A stretch of DNA of 43,833 nt from Porogramme epimiltina (Eukaryota > Basidiomycota > Agaricomycetes > Polyporales > Polyporaceae): the NCBI GenBank assembly GCA_900155495.1, contig FTLJ01000364.1:1-43833 (forward strand). Reading direction: 5' to 3'. Each line of letters begins with the position of its first letter. Position 1 is the stretch's first letter. The notes under the pieces were generated by a model. The model saw nothing but the letters and a program-made list of their open reading frames with translations, made no database searches and was not told the DNA's origin. Shown here piece by piece: positions 34,499-43,833 of this stretch. The position numbers and the translations under genes are program-made.

Positions 34499-35410
34499 AT
34501 GTCGAACGCACGGCTTCGTAGGGTGAACAAGGAGATCGCAGGTACGTGCCTCCCGTGGCCCGCCCTTCTCTTAGTGTCTTACCTGTGCTTCTGTACTGGA
34601 TTTTAGACTGCAAGAGCGATCATTCGTCTCGAATAACGATCGAGCTCGTCGATAATAGCCCATTTCATCTCATTGGGGCCTTCGATGGCCCGGACGGCAC
34701 ACCTTACCAGGGAGGCCGCTTCGAAGTTGTACGTTGACCATCATACATACAAACCTGTAGCTTTGTCTAACTTGTATTACTCTCCTCTCCTCTCCGCCAC
34801 GTATGCCCGTCTTCAGGACATCACGATCCCGGACAACTACCCTTTCCAGCCCGTCAAGATGAAGTTCATCACGAAGGTCTACCACCCGAACGTCTCCTCC
34901 GCGTCGGGCGCGATTTGTCTCGACATCCTCAAAGACGCGTGGTCGCCCGTGCTTACGCTAAAGTCCACCCTCATCTCGCTCCAGTCGCTCCTCTGTTCGC
35001 CCGAGCCGCGAGACCCGCAGGACGCCGAGGTCGCGAAGCACTACATGACCAGCAAGAGCTCGTTCGAGGACACCGCGCGCTACTGGACCATGATCTATGC
35101 TGGAGGGCCGGGTGAAGCGGGCGCCGCGCCCGGTGGCGGGAGGGATACGGGCAGAGGCGGAGCGAGGGACGAGATTGCCATGGCAGGGCTTGAAAGAGCG
35201 CATGTAGACAGGTTCGAGGGACTAGGGTTTGACCGGGCGAAAGTGGTGCGTACTCCGCTTTCCGTGCGCCTCGTACGCGCGCCTCACTGGCCTTTCGCTA
35301 ACGTTTAGCATTCACTCCTGCAGATCGACGTCTTGCGACGTATGAACTATCGCGGTGCCAATGTGGCTAATATTAATGACGACCGGGTAGTCGAGGAGCT
35401 GCTAAAGTGA
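34499..35410 (+). CDS. ubc1: Ubiquitin-conjugating enzyme E2 with UBA domain (Ubc1/UBE2K type)
   Basis: Cytosolic E2 that receives ubiquitin from E1 and extends chains, typically K48-linked. Exons: 34499-34541, 34607-34728, 34817-35245, 35324-35410 (681 nt, 226 aa). The UBC fold spans about residues 1-150, with YHPNV (HPN at about 78-80) and the active-site Cys at about 89 in GAICLDILKDAWSP. The C-terminus HVDRFEGLGFDRAKVIDVL continues into NYRGANVANINDD and forms a UBA domain, the mark of the Ubc1/E2-25K class. A Gly/Arg/Ala-rich linker (GAAPGGGRDTGRGG) separates the domains and makes the protein slightly longer than yeast Ubc1 (215 aa). Single-copy housekeeping gene. Confidence 0.94.
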
Positions 35411-35840
35411 TTGTGCTATATATCCAGTTTATTTTGCTCTGCTCTGCTCAAGCAGGATGCGGTTTGCTCGAACCAAGGTGGCGCTTCAGATCGTCGAGTG
35501 GTCAGGTAACGTTTCTTCCCTTCCTATGCCACGCTCTCCTCGTCCTGGACTTCTTCCCCGCGTTGCCCATGTGCATCGCAGCCCCGCCACCGGGACCGTA
35601 TTCGATGCTATTCTCATCCCAGGGCACGAGGCATGTACTGTCATAGTGAGAACCCACCCGTCAGCGTCATATGACTCTCGGAAACCCCCTCCGATACCAG
35701 AAGCCCCCGCAGCAGGCTAGAATCGGTGGCCAGATAACTCCCCTATTCGCCCACAGGATCCTTCATCTCATCTTATCACCATCGAGATACTCGTGCCCGG
35801 CGACCACGCCTGCACACCCCGTTGAAGCCCGCCGCCTGCG
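35411..35840. other. Intergenic region, ubc1 to ThDP enzyme 2
   Basis: 430 nt; ubc1 3' flank and the promoter of the second ThDP enzyme. No clear TATA box and no gene seen. Confidence 0.5.
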
Positions 35841-37922
35841 ATGTACACGACCGCGTCTGTGTTCTTCAAGACCCTCGCCGATGCTGGCGTCACGCATGCG
35901 TTCGTCAACTGGGGCAGTGACCACTCCGCCTTCCTCGAGGACCTCCAGCGGCAGCGCGCGGAGTTGGGCAAGACCGTCGTCGAGATCGTCACCTGCCCAA
36001 GCGAGTACGTCGCGCTCAGCGCGGCGCATGGCTACGCGCATGTAACGGGGAAGCCTGCGGCGGTCATCGTGCATGTTGATGTAGGTACACAGGTGAGTGC
36101 GAGTCTGTTGAGCCGCGCGGCGTTGACGCTGATGTCCTTGGGGAATAGAGCCTGGCGGGGGCTGTGCACAATGCCGACAGAGGGCAGGTGCCGGTGTTCA
36201 TATTCTCTGGCGGGGCACCGTTTTCAGCAAACGGAGAGATGAGAGGGTCAAAGAATGAGTATATCATGTGGCTTCAGGGTAAGTCTCTCGTCGGTCTCGA
36301 CTGGGTCTTCCACTCATCGTCCATGGTGGAGTGTAGACGTTCCCGACCAGCCTGCTATTGTCCGCCAGTACATGCGTTACACTGGGCAGATCCATAGCGG
36401 TAAGAACGCAGCCAAAGTCATGATGCGTGCGTTGCAAATGTGGGCTCCGCATCACTTCGATGGTGTGCGTGCGTTTATGAACGTCATATTCGCAGCACAA
36501 CGAGCCAACCGAAAGGTCCTGTGTATCTCTGGGCCCGAAGAGAAGTTACGGACGAAGAAGTGGACGAGGACACCTTCAACGCAAAGGTGCCCTTCAACAA
36601 ATGGCCATCGGTCACCATGCCCGGATTGACCCCTGAAGGTGCGCCCTATCGGCCGCCCACGGAACATCCAACTAACTCCTGTCACAGCCGTAGAAACCAT
36701 AACTTCCGCCCTCGTGGGTGCCGACTTCCCCCTAATCCTTGCTGGCGCGACCGGCCGCGACCCGGCCACCGTCCCGCTTCTGAGCGCGCTCGCAGCCACG
36801 CTCGGCGTCGGCGTGCTCAACGTCTGCGGCGCGCACGTCAACATCCCCTACAGTGACCCGCACTCGCTCGGGCACGCGCCAACGATGACGCTCCCACACC
36901 TCCCCGACGCCGACGTCGTCCTCCTCCTCGACCCCGAGGTGCCCTGGGTAGACGTCGCGGGCAACGCGCCCCGCCCCGGCGCGCGCGTCTTCCTCGTCAA
37001 CGCCGATCCCCTCCGCCGCACGCTCGGCTGGTTCCACGTTGACGCCGACCTCGTCTGCACCGCCGACGCTGCCACCGCCCTCTCCCAGCTCCTCGCAGCC
37101 GCCCGCGCGGCCTCCGCCTCCCTCGCCCCCTCCATCCTCGCCGCGCGCCAGACCCGCATTGCGGCTGCGCGCGCCGAGCACCTCGCTGCCGTCGCTGCTG
37201 TGGAGCGCGCGCCTGCCCCCGACGGGGTCGCGCCGACGCCGGCGGGGGTGTTCGGCGCGCTGCGCCAAGCCGCGCGGGGGCGGCGCGCTCTGTGGCTGAA
37301 CGAGGCCGTGTCCGCTGCGGACGCGGCGTGGAACCACATCGCGCCGGACGCTCCAGGAAGCATGTGCACCAAGGGTGGGACGAGCATCGGGTGGGTACTC
37401 GGCGCCGCGGTCGGTGCAGTCCTCGGCGCGCAGGTCCAGAGGGAGAAGGGGGAGAGAGGTGAGAAGGGAGATGGCGCGGAGGCGCCTGAGCTCGTCGTCG
37501 CACTGTCGGGCGACGGAAACTTCTTGTTTGGGGTACCGACAGCCGCGTTTTGGACTGCGCGCAGGTATGGCGCAGCGTTCTTGACGGTGGTCCTGAACAA
37601 CGGAGGCTGGGCGGTGCGTACAGCTTTATGTCCTCTAGAGAGACAGGTTCTAACAGAAATTATCATCATGCAGAGCCCAAAGAACTCGCACGGGAGGGTA
37701 TATACAGAAGGCCTAGGGCGTGGCGTCCCCGGAGAGCAGCTTACAGTTGGCTTCGGAGAGGACAGCGCGGACTATGGGGGCGTTGCCGCTGCTGCCGGCG
37801 GTGCATGGTCAAAGAGGGTGAAACGGGCTGACGAGCTCGCAAACACGTTCGAAGAAGCCATCAGGGTCGTGTTGGAGGACCGGCGATGCGCTGTGGTCGA
37901 ATGCATCGTCCCTTCCATCTAG
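35841..37922 (+). CDS. Thiamine-diphosphate-dependent enzyme, paralogue 2
   Basis: Paralogue of the gene at 28069-30421, in opposite orientation. Exons: 35841-36092, 36149-36278, 36337-36439, 36496-36638, 36688-37613, 37674-37922 (1803 nt, 600 aa). Exons 2, 3, 4 and the last have exactly the lengths found in paralogue 1 (130, 103, 143, 249 nt). PYR domain: HAFVNWGSDHS and the activating Glu in CPSEYVAL. PP domain: GDGNFLFGVP...VVLNNGGW. The central domain is Ala-rich and GC-rich. A KGERGEKGDGAE insert sits just before the GDG strand. No organelle signal is apparent. Reaction unknown; acetolactate synthase-like or 2-oxoacid decarboxylase-like chemistry is inferred from the fold only. Confidence 0.88.
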
Positions 37923-38566
37923 GAGCGTTGGGTTACCCTGGGTGACCCGTGGTGGGCGCGCCGGTGCCACTCATAACAGGTGGGGATGAAGTGGGCATCC
38001 GCTGTAAACTCCACACACTACACGCGCGAGATCAAACGTCCTCGTGCGAGTCTGACCATTTGTTGTTAAGTAGATGGCGGTTGTTCTGACGATGTCGTGA
38101 ATCGTACGCGGACTCATACTGGACGGCTTCACTAGTCATTTTTTATACATACGCGTATGTCAATGCCTTTACATACGAAGGAAAACTATCAAGTTCGGGG
38201 TCATTTCCAGCGGAAGTCACGGAGCGTTCAAGAGGAGAGACCATCCAAGTTCACCTAAGTGCATTCCAGCCACACACCCATTGCACTCCAGTTATATCAC
38301 GGTAGCGCATTGTGTCCAATAGAATCATTACAGGGATCTCGCACCCAAACCTGGCCTCAATTCCTTCACCTCAGTTTTCTCATCTTGAGTCTAGTCATGT
38401 GGTTCATGCGAATTGGGAGTCTGCACTTGGTGTTGCGGTAACGCAGGTCGCCTGTCGGGCTGCGGGGGGTTCGAATCCCTCCCCGGTGCATGTAATTGTA
38501 TTCTTGTGTTTTTGCCCCTCCGCTTCCTGACGACCCGTGAAACGATCATCTGGGATGTAGTCACCT
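37923..38566. other. Intergenic region with a tRNA-like element
   Basis: Separates the converging ThDP and MLKL-like genes. The only structure seen is the tRNA-like sequence at 38423-38491. Confidence 0.5.
38423..38491 (+). pseudogene. tRNA-like sequence with intact B box (possible tRNA pseudogene)
   Basis: Ends TGCAC...GTGCA, giving a partial acceptor stem. The T arm is GGGGG-TTCGAAT-CCCTC with a perfect B box (GGTTCGAATCC). The anticodon-like loop CTGTCGG would read GTC (Asp) on a stem with one mismatch. The D-arm position holds a tight TGCG-GTAA-CGCA hairpin instead of a normal D loop, and the variable loop is almost absent, so a functional tRNA is doubtful. Confidence 0.4.
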
Positions 38567-39395
38567 TTAATAACTTACGATGTCTGGCGTAACCATGTTT
38601 AGGCTTTGTAATGCCTTGCTCTGACGAGACAAGGCTACAACGACGGTGTCGAGCTGGACGGTAATAGCGTCCAGCTTGTTCATGATGTCCTGGTGGTTCC
38701 GCATATCCAGGATACGCTTACTTAAACCATCCTTAATCTAAGAGAATGAAGTCAAGGTAGGAGCAGTTAGGTAGCTACTGGTATTGATGCATCATATAGC
38801 AGAATACTGACCATGAAGGTTGTGATTGCATCCGTAAGAGCTCGACGGTGAGTCGCTATGATTCCTACATGGCTATCTTTATGGAAGATTCTTCCAACGA
38901 GGCTGACGCAGGTCAGACGTTGCATTGTGGTGCAAATTTCGATGAGCCGTCTGTAAGTACAAGCATTAGATTTGGTCCTGGCAATTGCATCTTAACGGTC
39001 GCTGAGAGCGAAGTTTAGTAGCCGCTGACATACCGATGAAACGCTTCTACGTCTGCTTTGAATTCGTTATCAATATCCTGTGCATTCAAGTTGCAGGTGG
39101 CAATGGCTCGTGCCAGGGCGCACACAATTTCTGTGATTAACGCCACCATCTCCCTCGACTCCTTTTTGTTCTGTTTCACGTCCTGTTGCAAAATTAGTAA
39201 AGTTAGATATTTTACGCTCCCCATCATCATCGCGATCCTTTTGAGGTGCATACATACCTCCCCATACTCGATGATAAGTAAGACTATGTCAAACACTCCT
39301 TCCAAGTACGGAATCGCACTTCCGATCTTCGCCAGCAGTTCTATCTCTGCTTTGAAGTTTCCGAGATTGTGACGCTTGGGATCGAGTGGAGGCAT
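38567..39395 (-). CDS. Small stand-alone helical-bundle protein, MLKL N-domain-like
   Basis: Exons (minus): 39395-39258, 39182-39034, 38950-38812, 38737-38567 (597 nt, 198 aa). The protein is almost entirely helical. The segment IPYLEGVFDIVLLIIEYGED, then VKQNKKESREMVALITEIV, has the pattern of the four-helix-bundle N-terminal domains (MLKL_NTD type) that basidiomycetes place before STAND NTPase or kinase domains. The C-terminal part NHQDIMNKLDAITVQLDTVV is coiled-coil-like. No NTPase, kinase or repeat domain follows, and the stop is clear at 38567. Intron 1 (75 nt) has GTATGT, branch CTAAC and CAACAG sites; being divisible by three it would also read through. The role, perhaps in cell-death or self-recognition signalling, is an inference from distant pattern only. 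Confidence 0.62.
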
Positions 39396-40059
39396 AGTGG
39401 CAAGCTGCCGCTGGGAGAAGTACGCAAAGTCCTAAGCTAAGCACTGCGTCAGAGATATATCGTTAGCTGGGGCACCCGTGAGGGCGGAGAGGCTCGAGTT
39501 CTGAGATGAGAAATAGCAGGCGAGCGAGCCCTGGTGGCACGGGGCAGCTTCCGGGGTAGGAGGATCAAAATTCTGACCGAACCTTAGTATACATCTCCCC
39601 GGTTGGGTGGCTGTTCTGAAGTAATACAAACGCTGACCAGCAAGAATCTCCGACCCCCCCCCAAGCGGATGAAGCCTGTGTAGTGCAACCGGTACTTCGA
39701 GCCTTCCGAGAGGTCACTTCACATTTGTGCGCGATATCTGGCTCTGCGAGCACAGCTGCAGTGCACTAGGTCAACCCGAATTGAGCCATTGGTACTTCGT
39801 GGGATTAGGCTTCTTCGAAAGCGACGATTATACAATTGTGCTTTTTGCAGGATCTACGAGAACCTGTGGGAAGCGTAAGCGCTCCTGATGCTCGATCAAG
39901 TGGCCGTGCTGCAGCGAACGCACGTCTCAGTGCCATCCCGAGACCCAGTGACATCTACCGCAGAGCTTCGCTGCCAGCCTCGCCCGTCAAAAAGCCCGCG
40001 CGCAACGGAGACATCCAGCCCTGTTCCTGGATCCTTCATTCACCCCACGTTTACTGTAT
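39396..40059. other. Intergenic region
   Basis: No gene recognised. Upstream region of the minus-strand MLKL-like gene; a poly-C tract occurs near 39655. Confidence 0.45.
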
Positions 40060-40740
40060 CACATCTTCCAATCTACAGCCAAAGATAGTGGATAACCAGA
40101 TATCACGCAGTCCAGCTCGACATACGAGACTAGAACCGCCCCCTAGGAGAAACGAGAATGGAAGAAGCATTGAATACTGAACCTTTCTCTTCCAATCTAC
40201 GTCCACTGCGCGGACCCACGGGTATACAAATACAGCGCTCTGATATCTGTGTGAAATAGGTTGAGAGGAGTACATAGCGAATGACAACACGCAGGCAAGG
40301 GACACACCTTGGACGCACCCATCCGAATGGTCTTTCCCATGTTCCGCACACCCGATCTCGCGAGCACCTGCGACACCACGTTGTGCAGCAACGATATCAA
40401 GCACGGAGAGCCCGTATATCGCCTCTTCTTCTCGACCGAAGTACTGGTCCCACGAGTGCGCGCCCAGAAGCGATTATAAGCGTGTATATGCCTCTAGAGG
40501 AGGAGCCGCAGTGCAGAGGTGTGTTAGGCTCACAAAACCACCCTCAACCAGCCCAAACATGACGAACCTGAACGCAACAGTCGCCGCAGCTGGCATGCCT
40601 CCCAACCCATGTCTATCCCGAGCCTCTCCGCGTCCTGCCATTTTCCTTTTCGGTGCCGCCATCCTCGGAGCAAACATAGCCACGGCAAGTCGGTTCGCTA
40701 CCCTAGCGGTAGTAATTTGCTCGGCGGCGCCGCAGGCACG
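40060..40740 (-). pseudogene. Decayed partial copy of the ArfGAP gene
   Basis: Aligns with the 3' UTR and last exons of the intact gene (41460-42300). Recognisable pieces: the 3' UTR block GATAACCAGATATCACGC, a peptide VRNMGKTIRMGASK matching [14 protein letters not shown], the CGACCGAAGTACTGG block, and GLGGMPAAATVA matching [12 protein letters not shown]. The stop codon position reads TGT rather than TAG, about 50 nt are missing upstream of the CGACCGAAG block, and no zinc finger is present. It lies directly downstream of the functional gene on the same strand. The left boundary in the ArfGAP body is fuzzy, and similarity may fade out towards 41110. Confidence 0.78.
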
Positions 40741-41642
40741 GGCTGGCCTCCTCGAGCTCGGGATCGTATCCCGGCGAGGCAAAACAAGATCACCTCCGGC
40801 CAGTCGCGCGGTGTGTTGTCGTGTGCGCAGCTCATTATGGAGCACTGCAGCACCAAGCTGGGTTCTTTTCTTCTCCGGAGGTGCGCCGCGGCGAGGGCTC
40901 ATCGCGCGCTCGCCGTTCAGCGTACATTGTGCGAAGCAGGGGGAGGGCCGTTCCAACGGTTGGTGGTGTGTGTCGATGGGTCGGCAAAGGGATACGCACA
41001 ATGATGCCGACGACGAAATAGCCCTTGCCACGCGGCGGATGCCTTTGACGTCTGAGAATACATTGGAGGACGACGAGAAGGGTGCAGTTCGTGGGGCGAG
41101 GAAGAGATGCACGAAGTTGTAATGAAGCGTGGCTTGGGGGACAAGTCAATAGTTAGACGCTGACTACTTACTTCGATGACGTCAATCTCTTCCCCCCTCG
41201 ACAAATCAGTAATCTATATTTCATTGTTTTCTTCACGCTACCCAGTGAACGACTATCCAAATATACTTTCGGTAGAATCAATAAGATCCACAAGACGCTC
41301 CCAGCAGTGAGGGTTGTGTTGCAACGTAAGCACACCTCACGGCGCTGTCCGGTGCAAAGGGTTTCGCCGCCAGTACGTCCCGTCATAAGGCCCACGCCCA
41401 GCGGACCTATCCACTCCCTCCTTTTCCCGACGCTTCCTGTATCACATTTTGCCTCATCCATCCAGTCGACAACCAAACATGATAAATAACCAGAAATTAC
41501 GCGGTACAGTTCCACGTATACAACCCGAACCGCCCCCGGCGCGGGAGGGGAACGGAAGAGGCAATCAAAACCGAACCCTTCACCTCCGACCCGACAGCCA
41601 CTGCGGGCACCCACGCACACAGAAGTGTAGCGGAATCACCAC
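40741..41642. other. Spacer between ArfGAP pseudogene and ArfGAP
   Basis: Probably holds the eroded remainder of the pseudogene (GC-rich, no clean alignment seen) and the 3' flank of the functional ArfGAP. No separate gene recognised. Confidence 0.4.
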
Positions 41643-43373
41643 CTAGCGCTCTGACATCTGCGCGAGATAGTCCGAAAGCTGAAAAGGCCAGGAGTAGATG
41701 TCACCATCATGAATGATGACACGCTGGCAAGGGACGCACCTTGAGTGCGCCTGCGCGAATGCTCTCTCCCATGTTCTGCACATCCGGGTTCGCGAGCACC
41801 CGCGACATCGCGTCGCGCGCTGCCATCTCGAGCCCGGAGAGCGTTCCGTCCCCAAGCAGACCGTTGTCGGCACCACCAGGGCCGCCCACCCCACCCATCT
41901 CCTCCTCCTCTTCCCGACCGAAGTACTGGTTCGACGAGATCGACTGCGCGCCCTGGAACGACTGCAGGCGCGTCTGCGCCTCCGCGATTGCCGTGGGGTC
42001 GTACGAGTTGCGTCCGAAGTACATGTCCGAAGAGATGGCCTTCTGGCTGCCAAACTTGTCGCGCGCGAACGTCGGTGCGTCCTCCGCTGCGGGAGCGCTG
42101 CTGGCGACACAGCGTTAGATCCACAATGCCACCCTCAAATTGCCCGAGCACGACGCACCTGGACGCAGCCGCCGCCGCCGCGGGAACACCTCCGAACCCG
42201 AGCCGCTTCATGCCCATCCCAAGCCTCTCCATGTCCTGCGCGTTTCCTTTCGGTGCGGCCGTCGCAGGCGCCACAGGGGCAGATTTGACCGCGGCGGGCC
42301 CCTTCGCCGCCTTCGCCGCCGCCGTGGCCTTTTCCGCGGCAGCGCGGGTGCGCGCCTCCTCCTCGGCCTTCTCGCGCTCGCGGTCGTAGCCCAGCTGGCG
42401 GATGCGCTCCGCCTCCTCCGTCGCCTTGCGCTCTGCCTCCGCAAAGTCGACAGGCGCGGCCTTCTTCGCGCCGAGCCCGCCGAGCTTCGCCTTCTTTGCT
42501 CCGCCGGCGGCCGCGGGTGCGCTGCTGGTGCTCCCGAGGGACGTTGCGGATGAGCTGAGGCGCGAGGCGCCGAGCTTGGAGGCGGGGCGTGCACCTGCAC
42601 CGGTTGTGGTGCTAGCGCGGAGGGATGCAGAGCTGACTGTGCGAGGTGCGGTGGTGGCACTGGCAGAGCGGCCGATGACGGGAGGGGCGGTGGGCTTGGA
42701 GGATGTGGGGGGAGACTTGGGAGTAGCAGGCTTGTCCCAGGAAGAGAAGAAGTCGTCATCGTCGCCGCCTGCCGCAGCGGGCTTTGCAGTGGGCTCCGCG
42801 CCGTCAACCGTAATCTTGTCGGGGAACCTTGGAACAGTTTACGACGCTGCTCTGGTAGAGACGAGACATATACTCACTGGGCAATGTCCTGTTTGACGCG
42901 CCGTGCTAGCTCCTCCTTATACAACTCCGCGACACGGCTTGAGTACTTCTTTTTTGTGTCGGAGTCGCTTAGAAGAGCAGATCCGCCGTGTTTGGTGAAG
43001 AACTCCGTAGCAGATGCGTTACCGCCGACCTTCATCGTGCGGAGCTGGTTGAGCTGCCAGCTGTCTAGGTTCGTGGATCTGCACGCAGATGAGTGATCCG
43101 GACACGTACGCCTCGCGACATCCGACTCACCGGACGAAGCTGATGTGCACGCCCATGTTGCGGTGGACACTAGAGCAGTCAAGGCAGATGTAGACACCAA
43201 AGGTGACGCTGGACCATGTCGGATTGCGAGCTTGGCAATCGAAGCACATCTGCCCGGATGAACAGTCAATTTGGCTGCAGTCGGACGCGGCGGACGTGGC
43301 GGACCTTGTTGCCCTTCTGCGCCTTGAGCACCTTGAAGACCTGCTCCGTCTCGGCTTTCGTGGGATCAGACAT
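41643..43373 (-). CDS. glo3: ArfGAP2/3-type ARF GTPase-activating protein (Glo3 homologue)
   Basis: Stimulates GTP hydrolysis on ARF at COPI vesicles of the Golgi. Exons (minus): 43373-43305, 43249-43131, 43078-42878, 42827-42159, 42100-41740, 41678-41643 (1455 nt, 484 aa). The zinc finger is complete: Cys25-x2-Cys28-x16-Cys45-x2-Cys48, with the Arg finger region [13 protein letters not shown]. An Ala/Ser/Lys-rich middle contains a charged helix ([19 protein letters not shown]). The C-terminus carries two copies of ISSxxYFGR, as in the Glo3 regulatory motif, and an amphipathic end (YLAQMSER). Intron 1 has the weak donor GTCCGC. A dead partial copy lies just downstream. Confidence 0.93.
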
Positions 43374-43651
43374 GATGGTTAGGAGGAGGGACGCGGCGGA
43401 GGAACGAGATGAGGGGCGGAGGAGGGATCACAGCCGTTAGAGGTATGCAGAGGCCGCCAAAGCCGCCCTTCCACGTGGAGCTGACACGAACGCGCCCGGA
43501 CACCCGGCCCGCTTTACCCGCCAGGCCAAACACCACTGCCAGTGATCTCACGTAAATATGGGCTCGAGAACAGTTTCATTTCATGCAACATCATGATGTA
43601 TCAACATCCGTATAGTACACCACAAACACTCCTTTTCCACATTTTCCCTCT
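43374..43651. other. Upstream flank of ArfGAP, 3' flank of partial GH12
   Basis: 278 nt; no gene. Presumed ArfGAP promoter without a clear TATA box. Confidence 0.45.
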
Positions 43652-43833
43652 TCAAGAGTTAAGGGCAACACTGAAACTCTCAATCAACAGGTTCGCGCTG
43701 CCCGTGAAGGGCTCGGTACCCGTCTGAATTGCTTGGACGTACTGGAGACGTTTTTATGAGCAAGCAGTACAGATGAGTGCACGCCTCTAGACTTGAGTAG
43801 AGTGGGCCATTTCTGGCAGGAACGATTGATGAG
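43652..43833 (-). CDS. GH12 endoglucanase, 3' end only (runs off window)
   Basis: The minus-strand exon at 43741-43652 encodes YVQAIQTGTEPFTGSAN, then LLIESFSVALNS and a TGA stop. GTEPFTG holds the GH12 acid/base Glu, and the whole aligns with the end of the catalytic domain of the gene at 31049-32527. It is preceded by an acceptor-like CTCCAG; sequence from there to the window edge is intron or partly coding and cannot be resolved. Unlike the first GH12, it stops right after the catalytic domain, with no Ser/Thr-rich tail. Confidence 0.82.

Noticed and set aside
36848..37669. Minus-strand open frame of 273 codons opposite the second ThDP enzyme
   Set aside because: Shadow of the 926-nt exon; Ala/Ser/Arg-rich with no domain.
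40511..41122. 203-codon plus-strand open frame
   Set aside because: Lies over the antisense of the ArfGAP pseudogene and its eroded flank; no independent support.
1..43833. CRISPR arrays, prophage, bacterial operons, rRNA genes
   Set aside because: No spaced direct repeats, no phage-type genes and no rRNA-like blocks; the gene structures are clearly fungal.

Overview
The window looks like nuclear DNA of a filamentous basidiomycete, probably an Agaricomycete wood-decay type. The inference rests on compact genes cut by many 45-85 nt GT-AG introns, a Zn2Cys6 domain of the basidiomycete type, secreted GH18 and GH12 enzymes and a eukaryotic tRNA. Gene models were built by hand from splice sites, frame and paralogue comparison; every multi-exon coding total given is divisible by three. 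UTRs are not resolved.

Region by region. 403-7543: two tandem Zn2Cys6 transcription factors, nine exons each. 8065-9445: a short-chain dehydrogenase, followed by tRNA-Glu(CUC) on the minus strand and the AP-2 sigma adaptin gene (9990-10708). 12109-18647: three tandem secreted GH18 chitinase-like genes with the same three-exon layout, TATA boxes at the same distance and a shared 5' leader. 18765-24185: a tandem segmental duplication of about 2.7 kb. Each unit carries one minus-strand SDR gene plus exons of an unrecognised gene. 24.2-26.5 kb holds no gene I can defend. 26520-27769: an F-box-like gene.

28069-37922: two thiamine-diphosphate enzyme paralogues in opposite orientation, enclosing a GH12 endoglucanase, a GNAT acetyltransferase and the E2 enzyme Ubc1. 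38567-39395: a small stand-alone helical-bundle protein resembling the N-terminal MLKL-like domains of fungal STAND and kinase proteins. 40.06-40.74 kb: a decayed partial copy of the ArfGAP gene that lies intact at 41643-43373. The minus-strand 3' end of a second GH12 gene enters at the right edge.

The theme is local gene duplication at different ages: tandem regulators, a tandem chitinase array, duplicated SDRs, inverted TPP enzymes, two GH12 genes and a dead ArfGAP copy. These sit among single-copy housekeeping genes (AP-2 sigma, Ubc1, Glo3-type ArfGAP). I see no evidence for one dedicated new pathway. The best leads are the stand-alone MLKL-like bundle gene and the unrecognised exons kept in both copies of the 2.7 kb duplication.
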